This document shows positions 62,048 to 64,000 of a DNA stretch of 64,000 nucleotides, piece after piece. Numbering within the stretch: the first letter of the stretch is position 1; the number at the start of each line of letters is the position of its first letter. This DNA comes from Flavilitoribacter sp020436695. Its GTDB lineage: Bacteria; Bacteroidota; Bacteroidia; Chitinophagales; Saprospiraceae. Both the position numbers and the translations under genes were made by a program. The stretch is taken from positions 103,177 through 167,176 of the forward strand of contig JAWKLQ010000020.1 in assembly GCA_041392665.1 (NCBI GenBank). The letters are read 5' to 3'. The notes under the pieces were generated by a model that saw only the letters and a list, made by a program, of their open reading frames with translations, made no database searches and had not been told where the DNA came from.

Positions 62048-62080
62048 TTTGGGTGAGAAACGGGCAAAGAAGTAACTTTA
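62048..62080 (+). promoter_or_regulatory. Possible Bacteroidota promoter for the OmpA gene
   Basis: TTTG at 62048-62051 and TAACTTTA at 62073-62080 (consensus TAnnTTTG) are 21 bp apart, predicting a leader of about 50 nt to the ATG at 62136. Confidence 0.4.
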
Positions 62081-62135
62081 TCGGAAATTTCTAAACCTGC
62101 GACTGCCTGTCAATACCCCGCAATTGAAAAATCCA

Positions 62136-63596
62136 ATGAAAAAATACATATTGCTGCTGATGTGCCTGATGCTATTGGGCAAATTATCTGCACAACAGCG
62201 TACAGCTAATAGTTTTAATGCACTAAGTACCAAGATTCTTTTTATTGATTATGGCCGGCCGAACAATGCTGCCGGATTAAGTATAACCAATGGTCTGGAG
62301 ATAGGATATATTCACCAGTTTAACCGTTTACTGGGTATCGGTATCCCCGTTAAGTTGGGCGTAGCGAACGTTTTTGAAGATTTCAATAACCGCACTTTTG
62401 GCAGTATAGATGGTTTGGTCTATTTGCAGTTTCAGAAAAACGAAAAGAGTAGCCTGATACCTTATTTGCTTGGGGGAGCAGGAGCTGTGAGTGAGCTGAA
62501 TCAGAGACCCAATATTCAATTTCCTGCTGGCCTGGGCGTAAATATCCGCCTCGCCGATTATCAGTCCATAAGCCTACAGGTCGAATACCGGAAATCAATG
62601 TCGGAAAATCGTGATAATATGCAGATCGGATTGGGCTACATCTATAAATTTGGGCTGAAGGATGATGATGGCGACGGCGTTGCCAACAAAGACGATGCCT
62701 GCCCGGATGTGCCCGGTCTGCAATCCACCCGGGGGTGCCCGGATGAAGACCGGGACGGTATTGCGGATCTGGATGATCAATGTCCACAAATAGCCGGGCC
62801 GAAATCATTCAACGGCTGTCCGGATACCGATGGAGATGGGGTGCCCGACGGAGAAGATGACTGCCCGAATGTGCCTGGAAAGCTGAATGGATGTCCGGAT
62901 CGGGATGGTGATGGAGTCATTGACGGATTAGATGAATGTCCTGATGAGGCAGGTAAACCCGATCTCAGCGGTTGTCCGGATCGGGATGGAGATGGTGTTA
63001 TTGACCGGGAAGATGACTGTCCGGACGTGCCCGGTATTCGTGGTGCTTCCGGTTGCCCCGATGTCGCCAGTGATCAGGATAGTGACGGGGTACCCGATGT
63101 GGAAGATCGGTGTCCGCAGGTAAAAGGGGCATATTCCGGTTGTCCGGATACAGATGGCGACGGACTGATGGATGCTGATGACCGTTGCCCGGATACGCCC
63201 GGGAACGTCAAAAATAAGGGCTGCCCTGAAATGACCGAGCAGGTACAGGATGTGCTCGATCTGGCGATGGGTTCAGTACAATTTGAAAGTGGTCTGGCTA
63301 GTCTGCTGAAGCCCTCCTACGAGGTCTTAGACCAACTTGTGGAGATCATGAAGCAGTATCCGGATTATTATATGTCGATCAGTGGACATACGGATGATGT
63401 GGGGGATGCCGATGCTAATCAGCGGCTTTCAGAAGAACGAGCTAAGACCTGCTATGATTATCTGGTATCCAGAGGAATTCAGGCCAGCCGGTTGATCTAT
63501 CAGGGGTTCGGAGAATCTGTGCCCATTGCCGATAATATCAGCGTAGTAGGCCGGCTGATGAACCGGCGGGTAGAATTTAGTATGTATATACCATAG
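62136..63596 (+). CDS. OmpA-family protein with thrombospondin type 3 repeats
   Basis: This is a roughly 486-residue outer-membrane/peptidoglycan linker protein. I start at ATG 62136 (MKKYILLLMCLMLLGKLSAQ); the frame to 62124 begins with TTG. A barrel-like N-terminal domain (about 20-180) is followed by seven Asp-rich calcium-binding TSP3 repeats (DxDxDGV/CPD pattern, about 185-375). The OmpA C-terminal domain (about 380-486) has SISGHTDDVGDADANQRLSEERA and NRRVEF. It anchors the outer membrane to peptidoglycan. Confidence 0.93.
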   Translation: MKKYILLLMCLMLLGKLSAQQRTANSFNALSTKILFIDYGRPNNAAGLSITNGLEIGYIHQFNRLLGIGIPVKLGVANVFEDFNNRTFGSIDGLVYLQFQKNEKSSLIPYLLGGAGAVSELNQRPNIQFPAGLGVNIRLADYQSISLQVEYRKSMSENRDNMQIGLGYIYKFGLKDDDGDGVANKDDACPDVPGLQSTRGCPDEDRDGIADLDDQCPQIAGPKSFNGCPDTDGDGVPDGEDDCPNVPGKLNGCPDRDGDGVIDGLDECPDEAGKPDLSGCPDRDGDGVIDREDDCPDVPGIRGASGCPDVASDQDSDGVPDVEDRCPQVKGAYSGCPDTDGDGLMDADDRCPDTPGNVKNKGCPEMTEQVQDVLDLAMGSVQFESGLASLLKPSYEVLDQLVEIMKQYPDYYMSISGHTDDVGDADANQRLSEERAKTCYDYLVSRGIQASRLIYQGFGESVPIADNISVVGRLMNRRVEFSMYIP

Positions 63597-63600
63597 GCAT

Positions 63601-64000
63601 GTGAAAATAGAACGCATTGAAGAACTCGCACTGACAACAGCGGATAGAAAACTGATCGCCGATCTTTTGAAGGAAGGTTTCGGAGTATATCCGGAAGGCA
63701 AATCTTATTACAAGCAGTTGCCTGATTTCCGAATGCTGGCACGAGATGGGGCGCAGTTGCTGGGGCACCTGGCGGGTGAATTTCGTATGATCAATATCGG
63801 GGGCACTGCAATACGTATTTTCGGGGTGGCCGATCTATGTGTTACTCCATCGAGGCAACAGGAACGTATTGCTACTCAAATGTTGTCTGAATTGGAAAAG
63901 CTGGCTATAAAAACTCAGGTAGAATTTATTATCTTGACCGGTTCCGAGCCCAATGTTTATAAGGGCATGGGCTTCGAACGAACAGCCAGGGTATGCCGCT
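63601..64000 (+). CDS. GNAT-family acetyltransferase (truncated by window end)
   Basis: A frame beginning with GTG at 63601, 4 bp after the OmpA stop, runs off the end of the window (133 codons seen). The sequence has GNAT character: FGVADLCVTPSRQQERIATQMLSELEK (acetyl-CoA loop region, R/Q-rich) and VYKGMGFERTAR (C-terminal beta-strand motif). It is probably an N-acetyltransferase co-transcribed with the OmpA gene. The substrate is unknown. Confidence 0.7.
   Translation, partial: MKIERIEELALTTADRKLIADLLKEGFGVYPEGKSYYKQLPDFRMLARDGAQLLGHLAGEFRMINIGGTAIRIFGVADLCVTPSRQQERIATQMLSELEKLAIKTQVEFIILTGSEPNVYKGMGFERTARVCR

Noticed and set aside
62124..62135. TTG start of the OmpA protein
   Set aside because: ATG at 62136 begins a better signal peptide and fits the candidate promoter distance.
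1..64000. SusC/SusD pair, tRNA, rRNA, CRISPR, insertion sequence or prophage
   Set aside because: None of the protein motifs, cloverleaf-type sequences or repeat/spacer patterns were seen on either strand.

Overview
The window looks like chromosomal DNA of a marine-type Bacteroidota, most likely the Saprospiria (Lewinella/Haliscomenobacter relatives). Several secreted proteins end in type IX secretion (T9SS) sorting domains. Intergenic regions carry TAnnTTTG-type -7 elements, Shine-Dalgarno sequences are mostly weak, and there is a Bacteroidota-style ECF sigma/barrel pair and an OmpA protein with thrombospondin-3 repeats. The genus assignment is inference. No rRNA, tRNA, CRISPR array, transposase or phage gene was found.

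Layout. (1) 0-14.2 kb, all on the minus strand: a secreted carbohydrate-degradation block with two Tat-dependent Gfo/Idh/MocA oxidoreductases at its ends, and between them a GH78 rhamnosidase, an M43 metalloprotease with T9SS tail, a GH16 glucanase, a 2OG-Fe(II) oxygenase, and the DUF1501 + PSCyt/DUF1549/DUF1553 cytochrome pair usually associated with Planctomycetes. No SusC/SusD pair is present. (2) 14.3-31.6 kb: a vWA protein, an outer-membrane protein, a GNAT-like protein, GH31, an ECF sigma factor coupled to a membrane-anchored barrel protein, a duplicated secreted-repeat protein, a WYL_2-like protein, a CBM9-like protein, a GH13 amylase, an alcohol dehydrogenase, an esterase, a TauE/SafE transporter and L-serine dehydratase. 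(3) 31.9-42.9 kb: secreted peptidases (M1 and M24B abutting), a VPS10/BNR protein, a glycine-rich protein, a lipoprotein amidohydrolase, a serine hydrolase and an EEP hydrolase.

(4) 43.2-53.9 kb: the standout locus, a three-gene translationally coupled operon. It encodes a 2828-residue PKS-NRPS hybrid (KS-KR-ACP-C-A-PCP-C-terminal reductase), an SDR dehydrogenase and a GH3-type acyl-adenylating/amide synthetase. The megasynthase has no acyltransferase and no thioesterase. Its last ~355 residues resemble cyanobacterial long-chain acyl-ACP reductase (AAR), including the position of the reactive cysteine, rather than a classical SDR-type NRPS reductase. Its adenylation domain lacks the Asp that normally holds the substrate alpha-amino group. 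Together these suggest an undescribed aldehyde-releasing lipopeptide or aminolipid pathway that borrows a starter, an acyltransferase and a phosphopantetheinyl transferase from elsewhere in the genome.

(5) 54.3-64 kb: an unrecognised 476-residue protein, a truncated esterase remnant, an alpha/beta hydrolase, a membrane LytTR regulator, a DUF1579/DUF6265-like secreted protein, a tandem UspA protein, a frameshifted subtilisin lipoprotein, an OmpA/TSP3 protein and a GNAT protein cut by the window edge.
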